This document shows, one piece after another, positions 18,347-25,844 of a stretch of DNA of 64,000 bases. Under the pieces are notes generated by a model that saw only the letters and a list, made by a program, of their open reading frames with translations, had not been told where the DNA came from and did no database searches. Positions within the stretch are counted from its first letter, which is position 1, and each line of letters starts with the position of its first letter. The position numbers and the translations under genes were made by a program. Source of the DNA: CAYUVA01 sp964448115 [NCBI: uncultured bacterium] (GTDB taxonomy: Bacteria > CAYUVA01); the NCBI GenBank assembly GCA_964448115.1, contig CAYUVA010000003.1, positions 89,183 to 153,182 on the forward strand, read 5' to 3'.

Positions 18347-20152
18347 ATGAAAAAGCAAGGGATGGCTGAAAGATTCAAGTTCAAGCCGACTGAGAAACCA
18401 AGGGAATCGAAAGGTCAGCTCAGCGAGGCTAACCTCAAAGCCGGCATCAAGATGATTATGGTCTTGCGCGTTGTAATCACAATTACCCTTTTGTTCGGTT
18501 TAGTGCTTTTCATTCATATCAATCCGACCTACCAGATCTCGTTTTTCCCTTTTTACATATTTCTTATAATCTTTTCCCTGACCTTGTTATATGGACTACT
18601 ATTGGATTTCCGGGTCAATCTGGTTGTGGTTGCTATAATTCAACTAATCATCGATACTGTTTTAATAACTATTCTTGTCTATGCTACTGGTGGTTTAGAG
18701 AGCATTTGTTCGATATTGTATATAATAATCATCATCGAAGCCAGCTTTTTGTTAGGTCCCAGAAGCGCTTATGGTTTTGCCAGCCTTAGTTTTATAGGCT
18801 TCGGATTTATCATCGATACTCAACACTTGGGGATACTGAACCCACCGGTAATCTTCGATTTCGCAGCCAGGGAATCCACCTGGTATAATGTCGCCTATAA
18901 GCTAATGACTAATTTCGTCGCTTTTTACGCCAGCGCATACCTGAGTAATTATATAGCTCGAAGATTCAGATCTACCTGGATTGAGCTTGAGGAGAAGAAA
19001 AAAACCTACGAAAAGCTGCAATCCTTCAATCAAGAGATCTTGAACAACATAAACAGCGGCATCATTACTATAGACTCTAACGGCAAAGTAATTTATGCGA
19101 ATCCCACAGCAATTAAGCTGTTAAATATCGATATGTTTGATTCCGAGGATCTCTTCATTGAGCAAATATTCAAGGATAAAAGCGATCAGATAAACGAACA
19201 GATCCGCAAAGCAGTGCACGACCAGGGCTTCTATGAAAACTGGTTCAAGCTCGATAATGATACGAGCAAATATTTAAGCTTCTTGTTTTCACCCTTCCCT
19301 AGCCAGGTCATCGATGAAGCCAAGGTCTTGTGTATCTTCAATGATTTCACCCGTCTCAAGGAGCTTCAGGAACAAATGCACAAGCGGGAGCAGCTAGCCG
19401 CCATCGGAGAGATGGGTGCTGGGATCGCTCATGAGATTAGAAATCCTCTCGGCTCCATCACCGGCTCCATAGAGGTTCTCGCCTCGGAGCTTAACTTGAA
19501 CGAGCTTAATAAGCGGCTCATGGATATAGTACTTAGAGAATCCAAGCGGCTTAACAACCTGGTGGAGGCATTCTTGCGCTTTGCCAGGCCGGCACCGCTT
19601 ACATTTATCGATATAAATCTATGCACCATCCTAAGAGAGATCAAAGAGCTGATACTCAACGATAAAAGCTATCCACAAAACGTGGAGATAGTTCTCGATT
19701 TCGGGGACAAGGAGACATATATCTGGGCTGATTCAGAGCAGATCAGACAAGTCTTTTGGAACCTATGCACAAATGCTATGGATGCGATGCCAAACGGTGG
19801 GAAACTGACCATCGTTCTCAGATCCTTCAAGGATGTTCAACCAATAAACGAAGTCAATGGTGTCCGATTCGAGAAACCAGCGTTCAATGGCGATCTTGTT
19901 GCGATTGCCTTCATTGATACAGGTTCAGGAATCGAGGCAGACCGGATACCAAAGGTATTCCTGCCTTTTCATAGCCAAAGAAGCGGTGGACTGGGATTGG
20001 GACTTGCCATTGCTAATCGGATAGTAAACCAGCATGGTGGAGAGATCCGCGTCAATTCGCAACCCGGAAAGGGAAGCGTATTCACCGTCTATCTACCAAA
20101 GAGACTCTATGCCTCAGTGGCAAAGGAGTATAAGAATAGTTACTCGAAATAA
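18347..20152 (+). CDS. PilS-like membrane sensor histidine kinase
   Basis: The 601 residues contain about six transmembrane helices (about 35-205), a linker helix and a PAS domain (about 225-340, INSGIITIDSNGKVIYANPT). A HisKA domain has the phospho-acceptor His362 in GIAHEIRNPLGSITGSIEVL. The HATPase domain shows the N-box NLCTNAMDAMPNGG, the G1 box DTGSGIEADRI and the G2 box GLGLGLAIANRIV. The architecture is that of PilS/NtrB-group kinases, which usually signal to a sigma-54 activator. No response regulator is adjacent, so it is an orphan here. Its last codons sit 27 nt before the DUF4266 lipoprotein gene, so it may head that five-gene cluster. The ligand is unknown. Confidence 0.93.
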   Translation: MKKQGMAERFKFKPTEKPRESKGQLSEANLKAGIKMIMVLRVVITITLLFGLVLFIHINPTYQISFFPFYIFLIIFSLTLLYGLLLDFRVNLVVVAIIQLIIDTVLITILVYATGGLESICSILYIIIIIEASFLLGPRSAYGFASLSFIGFGFIIDTQHLGILNPPVIFDFAARESTWYNVAYKLMTNFVAFYASAYLSNYIARRFRSTWIELEEKKKTYEKLQSFNQEILNNINSGIITIDSNGKVIYANPTAIKLLNIDMFDSEDLFIEQIFKDKSDQINEQIRKAVHDQGFYENWFKLDNDTSKYLSFLFSPFPSQVIDEAKVLCIFNDFTRLKELQEQMHKREQLAAIGEMGAGIAHEIRNPLGSITGSIEVLASELNLNELNKRLMDIVLRESKRLNNLVEAFLRFARPAPLTFIDINLCTILREIKELILNDKSYPQNVEIVLDFGDKETYIWADSEQIRQVFWNLCTNAMDAMPNGGKLTIVLRSFKDVQPINEVNGVRFEKPAFNGDLVAIAFIDTGSGIEADRIPKVFLPFHSQRSGGLGLGLAIANRIVNQHGGEIRVNSQPGKGSVFTVYLPKRLYASVAKEYKNSYSK

Positions 20153-20179
20153 TAAAAACTGATGAAAGGGCATCTTGAC

Positions 20180-20410
20180 ATGAGAAAGCTAGTTGTATTT
20201 TTTCTTTTATTCATTTGGGCATTGCATCTTGGCGCCTGCGTTCAAGTCAATCCACTGCAGAGGGGATCGCTGGCTGATCCGATCATGAGCCCGGATAGCC
20301 CGGAGGGTATTTTCTACGGTATTGACGGCTCGCTATTCCTTTTATTTGAGGACAGCGATCTCTATATCGAGGAGACCATTTCTGGAGGGGGGTGTCCTTT
20401 CTGTGGATAA
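20180..20410 (+). CDS. DUF4266 small lipoprotein
   Basis: This peptide has 76 residues from ATG 20180; the ATG at 20162 would add six residues before the signal peptide. A lipoprotein signal ends in HLGAC (Cys near residue 20 is the lipidated one). The mature part starts VQVNPLQRGSLADPIMSP, matching the DUF4266 core 'W.RG.LA.P.M'. It ends in SGGGCPFCG. Known family members also end in a Gly-rich, Cys-containing tail. The function is unknown. The DUF3570 gene overlaps its end by 8 bases, and these two families are commonly neighbours. It is probably anchored in the periplasmic leaflet of a membrane. Confidence 0.75.
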   Translation: MRKLVVFFLLFIWALHLGACVQVNPLQRGSLADPIMSPDSPEGIFYGIDGSLFLLFEDSDLYIEETISGGGCPFCG

Positions 20411-21449
20411 AATGAAAACTCTCATCAGAATAATTCTTGTCTTCATTATTATGTTCCCCATACCCTGTATGGCTATAGGTGAGCACTTGCAGGTCTATTA
20501 TGGCTGGTTCAAGGATACTGACCGCGATGAGCTGCAGGCAACTTTTATTTCCTTCTTAGGGAATATTGGTCTCCTTGGAACCTATCGGTTCTCCTACAGT
20601 TATAACGACTACCTGGAGCGCTTCTCCAAGGGCGCATTCGAGGGATTTACCTCCAGTCATATCAATAACTTCTCGGTGGCTCTCGATTACCCGATCGTGA
20701 GATACTTAAAACTACAAGGCAGTTTTTATAGGCTGGAATCGAACGACTATGGGGCTAATACTTACTCTCTTGGAGTTACCCTGGAGCTTAATAATAAAAA
20801 TACTGGCTTGACGCTCAAGTACACGCGCATGGACACAAATCTTTACACGACATTCGACAGGATACCAGGCAGAAGATTGGGAGATGTATTGGATAGGGAC
20901 TGGCTCTTTGCACAGGGATTAACCTTTGGTTATATGCAGGTTCTTTCTACGAGGTTTTTCTTCAATATCTCCTTCACTGGCGCAACTCAGACCGATCAAC
21001 CGGATGCTTATGCTGCTGCCCTGCAACTCCGCAAGTACTTCGATACTCGCACAGCAATCCACCTGGATTATCGCTACTTCAACAACATGGAGGACTACTT
21101 TGAGATGGGCACGCAAAGATATAAATTCGAGGTGGATTCAAACGCATTGGACCTGAAGGTACTGCAATACTTAGGAGATTATACCATGCTCACCGCACGC
21201 TATCGGTTATACGAGGAAAATAAGGTCGAGGGCGCGCAGACCGTAACCGGGCTGAAAAAGGGAGGGGACTCCCAGATGTACGGGGTTAAGGTAAGCAGAG
21301 ACATCATACCTGGGCTGCTCGAGCACCTGTTTTCACAAAGCGGAGCCTTTGATAAGATAAATCTTCATCTCAAGTATGACCATTATTTTAATGAGCAAGG
21401 ATTTTGCTGCGATTCTTACCTGCTCGGATTCGACTTTTCTTTTCTGTAG
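20403..21449 (+). CDS. DUF3570 family outer-membrane beta-barrel protein
   Basis: The start is probably GTG 20403, 10 nt after GGAGGGGGG (20384-20392), overlapping the end of the lipoprotein gene. ATG 20412 is the alternative, with a poorer distance. A signal peptide (MKTLIRIILVFIIMFPIPCMA) precedes about 325 residues of alternating hydrophobic/polar beta-strands rich in Tyr and Phe, for example HIDYRYFNN-like LDYRYFNNMEDYFEMG. The last residue is aromatic-flanked (FDFSFL), as in outer-membrane barrels. It fits DUF3570, whose members are about 400 residues; this one is somewhat shorter. Its function is not known. Translational coupling to the DUF4266 lipoprotein suggests a physical pair. Confidence 0.72.
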   Translation: MDKMKTLIRIILVFIIMFPIPCMAIGEHLQVYYGWFKDTDRDELQATFISFLGNIGLLGTYRFSYSYNDYLERFSKGAFEGFTSSHINNFSVALDYPIVRYLKLQGSFYRLESNDYGANTYSLGVTLELNNKNTGLTLKYTRMDTNLYTTFDRIPGRRLGDVLDRDWLFAQGLTFGYMQVLSTRFFFNISFTGATQTDQPDAYAAALQLRKYFDTRTAIHLDYRYFNNMEDYFEMGTQRYKFEVDSNALDLKVLQYLGDYTMLTARYRLYEENKVEGAQTVTGLKKGGDSQMYGVKVSRDIIPGLLEHLFSQSGAFDKINLHLKYDHYFNEQGFCCDSYLLGFDFSFL

Positions 21450-21479
21450 ATATATGGAGCTTATATCAACCAAGCTGCT

Positions 21480-22013
21480 ATGTTCCACCTGAGCAATATA
21501 AAGTATTCCATTGTCGCCTTAATTACCCTGGCATTTCTTGCGATCTCTTGTCTAAGCCCCAATAATAAAGGAAAGCCTAATGACAAGTTTTATGGCTTTA
21601 AGATACTCCAACACGAGACCCCTAGAGTCTGTGTAGCCGGCACCTCTAACCTAATACCAGTGTTAATACAAAATACCGGCAGCGCCACCTGGAATGGTTA
21701 CGGTTCTGTACAGTTCAGCTACCATGTCTATGATAAGCAGTCGAGGCAATACCTGTGGGACGGACCGAGAACCCCTATACTACATCCAGTCAAACCGGGT
21801 GAGATCTGTTACCTGGATGCAAAACTTGAAACGCCGATCACACCCGGGGAATACATTATCGAGTATGACCTGGTGCTGGAGCCGCTCAGTTGGTTCAAGA
21901 TGCATGGCAACCAAACCCTAGAAGTGTCTATAAAAGTGATCAAGCTAGTAGATAAACAACCAGAAAAACTGGCGCCGATCGATGATCTACCTCGCTCGGA
22001 GGAGAGGGAATGA
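21480..22013 (+). CDS. Lipoprotein with single Ig-like domain
   Basis: The 177-residue product has a signal peptide ending in LAFLAISC, a plausible lipobox with Cys near residue 24. The rest is one beta-sandwich-like domain (about 45-160). Its recognisable pattern is IPVLIQNTGSATWNGYG, then LWDGPRTPI, PGEICYLDAKL and PGEYIIEYDLVLEPLSWF, ending GNQTLEVSIKV. This 'NTG..W...G.V.LSY..YD..G..L.DG.RT.L' pattern occurs in Ig-like domains attached to glycan-related and surface proteins. No enzyme motif is present. Its stop overlaps the start of the DUF512 gene by 4 bases (ATGA), and it lies 30 nt after the DUF3570 gene. Confidence 0.65.
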   Translation: MFHLSNIKYSIVALITLAFLAISCLSPNNKGKPNDKFYGFKILQHETPRVCVAGTSNLIPVLIQNTGSATWNGYGSVQFSYHVYDKQSRQYLWDGPRTPILHPVKPGEICYLDAKLETPITPGEYIIEYDLVLEPLSWFKMHGNQTLEVSIKVIKLVDKQPEKLAPIDDLPRSEERE

Positions 22014-23320
22014 ACCCGACCTTCAAGCCGCCTCGCATCATCGGTGTCAAGCCAACATCAGAGGCAAGCAGGCTTGGTATCAAGAAGAATTATCGGCTCT
22101 CTGCGGTTAACGAGCGCGAGGTTACCGATCAACTCGATTTTCGCTTTCATGCCTGCGAGGGTATCTACTCGATTACAGTAGTTGAGACAAGCGGTGAGCA
22201 AATCAAATATTATCTGGATGGTATAGAGCCCGATGAGCTGGGCATCGAGTTAGAGCCACTTAAGCCAATGAGATGTAAAAATAAGTGCATCTTTTGTTTC
22301 TGTGACCAGAATCACCCCAAGGCGAGAAAATCTCTAAGGTTCAAAGACGAGGACTATAGGTATTCTTTTTTAGAGGGCAATTTCGTTACCCTATCCCATA
22401 TAACCGATGCGCAGCTAGACAAAATCATCGAGCATAGACTTTCACCATTATATATTTCGGTACATGCTATTGATAAAGCATTAAGAGATATGATGCTCGG
22501 AATCCCTTCTCCCAGAGACATCAAGGAGGTAATCGATCTGTTAGCCAGCGGGAATATCAAGATGCATACCCAGATCGTCCTCTGCCCGGGTATAAACGAC
22601 GGACAGCATCTCGTTGAGACTATAGAGTGGTTAGCCCAGAGATTCCCGCAGGTACGCTCCATCGGCATCGTTCCTGTGGGGCTTACAAGGTTCCGAGATC
22701 CCAAGAGCCATATCAAGCCTGTAACGCCACTGTATGCGAAAATGCTGGTAAATGATATTCGATCCTTGCAGGATAGCTTTTCAGCATCTCTCCAAAATCC
22801 GCTTGTTTTTCTATCCGACGAGTGGTACCTGCAAAGCGGTATCGAGTTACCACCTGATGAGCATTATCATGACTACCCGCAGCTCGAAAACGGGATCGGC
22901 ATGGTGAGATCCTTTATCGAGGACTGGAAGAAAGCATTGCCTGTGGCTTTAAGAAAAGCCAGTACAAGGTTGGCAAAATATATACTGGTAACTGGGGATC
23001 TATTCTACCCGATATTGAGGGATCTGATCTCAGGAATGGCTGGTAATGCCAAGCAGATGATCGAGGTTTTGCCAGTGAAGAATCGCTATCTTGGTGAGTC
23101 GGTAACCGTTGCTGGACTGCTCGCCGGTCAGGACATTGCCGATGCGCTATCTTCCTGCGACTATGAAGGCATAGCCTTAATTCCCCCCGACGCATACAAC
23201 TTGCAACTAAACGCCTTCATTGATGATATGTCCCTCAGAGAGCTAGGCTCCCTCATTGGCAGAAAGGTCAAGGTTGCATCTGAAGAACCATCTGATCTGC
23301 TTTCAGAGATTGTAGGCTAA
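22010..23320 (+). CDS. DUF512 radical-SAM/PDZ protein
   Basis: The 436 residues match the PDZ-radical SAM-DUF512 family (TIGR03279-like). An N-terminal PDZ-like domain (IIGVKPTSEASRLGIKKN) leads to a CX3CX2C cluster motif in MRCKNKCIFCFCDQNHP near residue 90. A TIM-barrel part follows with YISVHAIDKALRDMMLGI and HTQIVLCPGINDG. From about residue 275 a DUF512 domain contains FLSDEWYLQSGIELPP and YILVTGDLFYPIL. The iron-sulphur cluster should bind SAM and generate a radical; the substrate is unknown. It is the last gene of the kinase-DUF4266-DUF3570 cluster. It overlaps the preceding lipoprotein gene by 4 nt, and its stop interlocks with the opposite UPF0164 stop. Confidence 0.9.
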   Translation: MNPTFKPPRIIGVKPTSEASRLGIKKNYRLSAVNEREVTDQLDFRFHACEGIYSITVVETSGEQIKYYLDGIEPDELGIELEPLKPMRCKNKCIFCFCDQNHPKARKSLRFKDEDYRYSFLEGNFVTLSHITDAQLDKIIEHRLSPLYISVHAIDKALRDMMLGIPSPRDIKEVIDLLASGNIKMHTQIVLCPGINDGQHLVETIEWLAQRFPQVRSIGIVPVGLTRFRDPKSHIKPVTPLYAKMLVNDIRSLQDSFSASLQNPLVFLSDEWYLQSGIELPPDEHYHDYPQLENGIGMVRSFIEDWKKALPVALRKASTRLAKYILVTGDLFYPILRDLISGMAGNAKQMIEVLPVKNRYLGESVTVAGLLAGQDIADALSSCDYEGIALIPPDAYNLQLNAFIDDMSLRELGSLIGRKVKVASEEPSDLLSEIVG

Positions 23321-24525
23321 AACTTCAGCCCCGCGCTTATGGAAAGCCTCTGCTGGGAGACTATCTCGCCGAACTGTACTGCGATATCAACGGTGAGTCC
23401 ACTGATGTTAATCCCCATGCCTGTCGAGTAGATGGGATCTGATGCCTGCGCCACATTCTGATAGAAGCCGAACCTGACCGTAAGGTACTCTCCGAGCGAT
23501 TTCTCAACTCCAACTGAAAGCTGTCGATCTGTCGCCCCTATTATCCTGGAGCGATTCTTGCGAATATCGTAGTCAATTGCCAGCATAAATCCAGGCGCAG
23601 GGCTTAATACATAGCCTAACCTCACTTGGGGACGCAGATAGAGATCTCCCCTACCTGAATACATGAAATCTGGCTGGTTTATATTCTTCCAGACTGCGCC
23701 CAGTCGTCCACCGCCAAAGGGTGCTATGATGCCAAAATCAACCCCATAAGTGTTTGTATATCGCCGGTTCTTCTTAAGCGCATCTCGGTAAGCCTCGTCG
23801 GCATTCTGGTAGTCGTAGTCCCATAAATAAACCTCATCATAGTAGGTCATGGCAGCAATATTTTTTATGCTTACACCCCATAGCACTCCCACCCCGGCAT
23901 TGGAGAAGCTCAAGCCATACTCGGTAACCGAGTACCCGCTCATGGCCAGCTTGCTGTTGTTGCCAGCTATGCTGTTAGGATCCTCCATCGGATTGGTCGG
24001 ATTCAAGCGAGTGCTATCGATATTTGGATAAAACAACGCGTAGTCATACCGTAACACCGACATGGAGAAACCGGTAGTAGCCACCATCAAGCCGAAGTGC
24101 CCGCTGCCATAGATATGGCTGTGATCACCAGGTAGTTCCAGGATGTTCTTGGCTAAGGTCTCTGCAGAGGATGGATCGCTCCAGGCATCCATTGGATCCA
24201 CTGCCAGGGTTTCCTTTAGTTTATCCTCGAAGTTATTGTAATCATAACTACAGTATCCATAGGGTGTCTTGATGCTCCAGGAGTTCTTCTTGAACAAACC
24301 GGTACCTGCTGGATTGTAATAGTACGACAAGGCATCATCCGCAATGGCGACATAGGCTCCCCCCATCGCGATGCTGCGGGGGCTTATGTGTATAAAACGG
24401 TTGGCAAACGCGCTTGTAGGTGAGTAAAGGAAACTCAAGGTCAGCAGAATAACAATCAGCCAAGATAACCACCAACGCTTGACACTAAAGATTCGCTCAA
24501 GATTTTCCATCGCGGTTATTAACAT
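23317..24525 (-). CDS. UPF0164/PorV-like outer-membrane beta-barrel protein
   Basis: The 402-residue product has an N-terminal signal (about residues 20-40, WWLSWLIVILLTLSFLYSPT). The hallmark near the mature N-terminus is ISPRSIAMGGAYVAIADDAL followed by YYYNPAGTGLF. This is shared by UPF0164 and PorV/PorQ-type barrels, and the FadL-related plug region looks similar. The rest is repeated beta-strand and turn patterns ending with a terminal beta-strand (RLSISAGLKF). Its ATG overlaps the phosphodiesterase stop by 7 nt, making it the last gene of a three-gene overlapping set with the giant surface protein. In type IX secretion, PorV carries cargo at the outer membrane. A comparable role here is inference. 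Confidence 0.8.
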   Translation of the reverse strand: MLITAMENLERIFSVKRWWLSWLIVILLTLSFLYSPTSAFANRFIHISPRSIAMGGAYVAIADDALSYYYNPAGTGLFKKNSWSIKTPYGYCSYDYNNFEDKLKETLAVDPMDAWSDPSSAETLAKNILELPGDHSHIYGSGHFGLMVATTGFSMSVLRYDYALFYPNIDSTRLNPTNPMEDPNSIAGNNSKLAMSGYSVTEYGLSFSNAGVGVLWGVSIKNIAAMTYYDEVYLWDYDYQNADEAYRDALKKNRRYTNTYGVDFGIIAPFGGGRLGAVWKNINQPDFMYSGRGDLYLRPQVRLGYVLSPAPGFMLAIDYDIRKNRSRIIGATDRQLSVGVEKSLGEYLTVRFGFYQNVAQASDPIYSTGMGINISGLTVDIAVQFGEIVSQQRLSISAGLKF

Positions 24526-25844
24526 CGCCCTTCGGTATTAGTTCCAAGCAAATATTGGATAATAATATCCCTTAGAACCTCTATATGCAAAGATTTTTGG
24601 TTAGTTACCTCTGCTGGCAGTATGCAAAAAGCATCATCCTGTGTATGCATGCCGCTGAAGTGGCTGGGGGTGAATTGCTGATGTTTGCTCACGGCTCCCT
24701 TGAGGTCAATTCCATTCCTGGGCAGTAGTAATATATCAGCCGCCTGGGGGGCAAACTCTCCGTGGTATATATCGCCGCCTTGGTTGATACTCCTAAAGAT
24801 TGGGTTCTGTTTGGCTACATCATCACAAAGTTCGCCTAGTTCGCATATCATCCTCTCTACATAATGAGTTCTGTAAGACGATGGCACAATGCCGCATGGA
24901 AAGCGGGAAGCAGAGTTTATATAGATCCTTCCCGGATCCAAAGAAAAACATAGGCTTCTTTTGCCGTCAATCTCGCTCAATCTGGTCGGCGCAGAACTTT
25001 TGAAATAAAGATATCCTTTATCCTGAAGATACACATTCAGATTGAACTCTTTCTCAAGGCTGCAAAATCCGTGATCAGAGAGGAAGATCTTATGGCAATT
25101 GGCTGGGATAAGCTCGAAAAGCTCGGATAATTGGCGATCTAGCTCGCGATAGTAATCGATAAAATCACCATGATGCGGATGCGTTGGATCATCGAAAGCA
25201 TTGTATAGGACATGATGAAGACGATCGCTGCCTGTCTCGACTGCAATTAAAAGCTCCCATTGCTCGGCTTTAACCAGCACCTTGAACAGCTCGAAGCGAG
25301 CCTTGAGAGCCTTGAAAAGCTGTTCGATGAACCGATCAGGATCCCGCCTGGCAATGCTTACATCCACATCAAATGCATAACCACACTGTTCTAGCAGCCT
25401 CGCATAAGATCTAGGATATACAGCCTTGCTGGGATCCGCGACTACGAAGCCGGATACCATGACTCCATTGAGCGCACGCGCCGGGTATGTTGACGGGATA
25501 TTCAGAGCTAAAGTGCGGATGCCGGTCAACCGGGGATCCTCCCAAATAACCGGTGCCTTCAAGTGAGTAAAATTAGGAAAGAATGTCTCATAGCTCCCCG
25601 GTTTTACATCCACGAAACCAAATATCCCGTGTTCTCCAGGATTCTTGCCGGTCAGAAAGCTCGACCATGCCACAGATGAGATAGGGGGTATAGTTGTCTC
25701 CATCTGCTTGAGACTGGAGTTGCTGATTACCTCAGCGATAAAAGGGACAATGCCATCATCAGCCAATTCCCGGATCATACCATGAGGGACGCCGTCCAAG
25801 CCGAACACAGCGATCTTTTTGCCCGATATCCGATTAATCCTCAA
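24519..25844 (-). CDS. Alkaline-phosphatase superfamily phosphodiesterase, paralogue of the 4433 gene
   Basis: The 441 residues align along their whole length with the product at 4433-5746. Shared motifs are GLDGVPHGMI (Asp17), PPISSVAWSSFLTG (likely nucleophile Ser56), NPGEHGIFGFVDVKPGSYE, TGSDRLHHVLYNAF, LSDHGF and the late GMHTQDDAFC. It is predicted to be a two-metal phosphodiester or pyrophosphate hydrolase, cytoplasmic since no signal peptide is seen. The start is TTG 25844, 11 nt inside the end of the giant-protein gene, without a strong ribosome-binding site, so translation is probably coupled. The downstream barrel gene overlaps its stop by 7 nt. The substrate is unknown, and the context suggests envelope or glycan chemistry. 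Confidence 0.83.
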   Translation of the reverse strand: MRINRISGKKIAVFGLDGVPHGMIRELADDGIVPFIAEVISNSSLKQMETTIPPISSVAWSSFLTGKNPGEHGIFGFVDVKPGSYETFFPNFTHLKAPVIWEDPRLTGIRTLALNIPSTYPARALNGVMVSGFVVADPSKAVYPRSYARLLEQCGYAFDVDVSIARRDPDRFIEQLFKALKARFELFKVLVKAEQWELLIAVETGSDRLHHVLYNAFDDPTHPHHGDFIDYYRELDRQLSELFELIPANCHKIFLSDHGFCSLEKEFNLNVYLQDKGYLYFKSSAPTRLSEIDGKRSLCFSLDPGRIYINSASRFPCGIVPSSYRTHYVERMICELGELCDDVAKQNPIFRSINQGGDIYHGEFAPQAADILLLPRNGIDLKGAVSKHQQFTPSHFSGMHTQDDAFCILPAEVTNQKSLHIEVLRDIIIQYLLGTNTEGRC

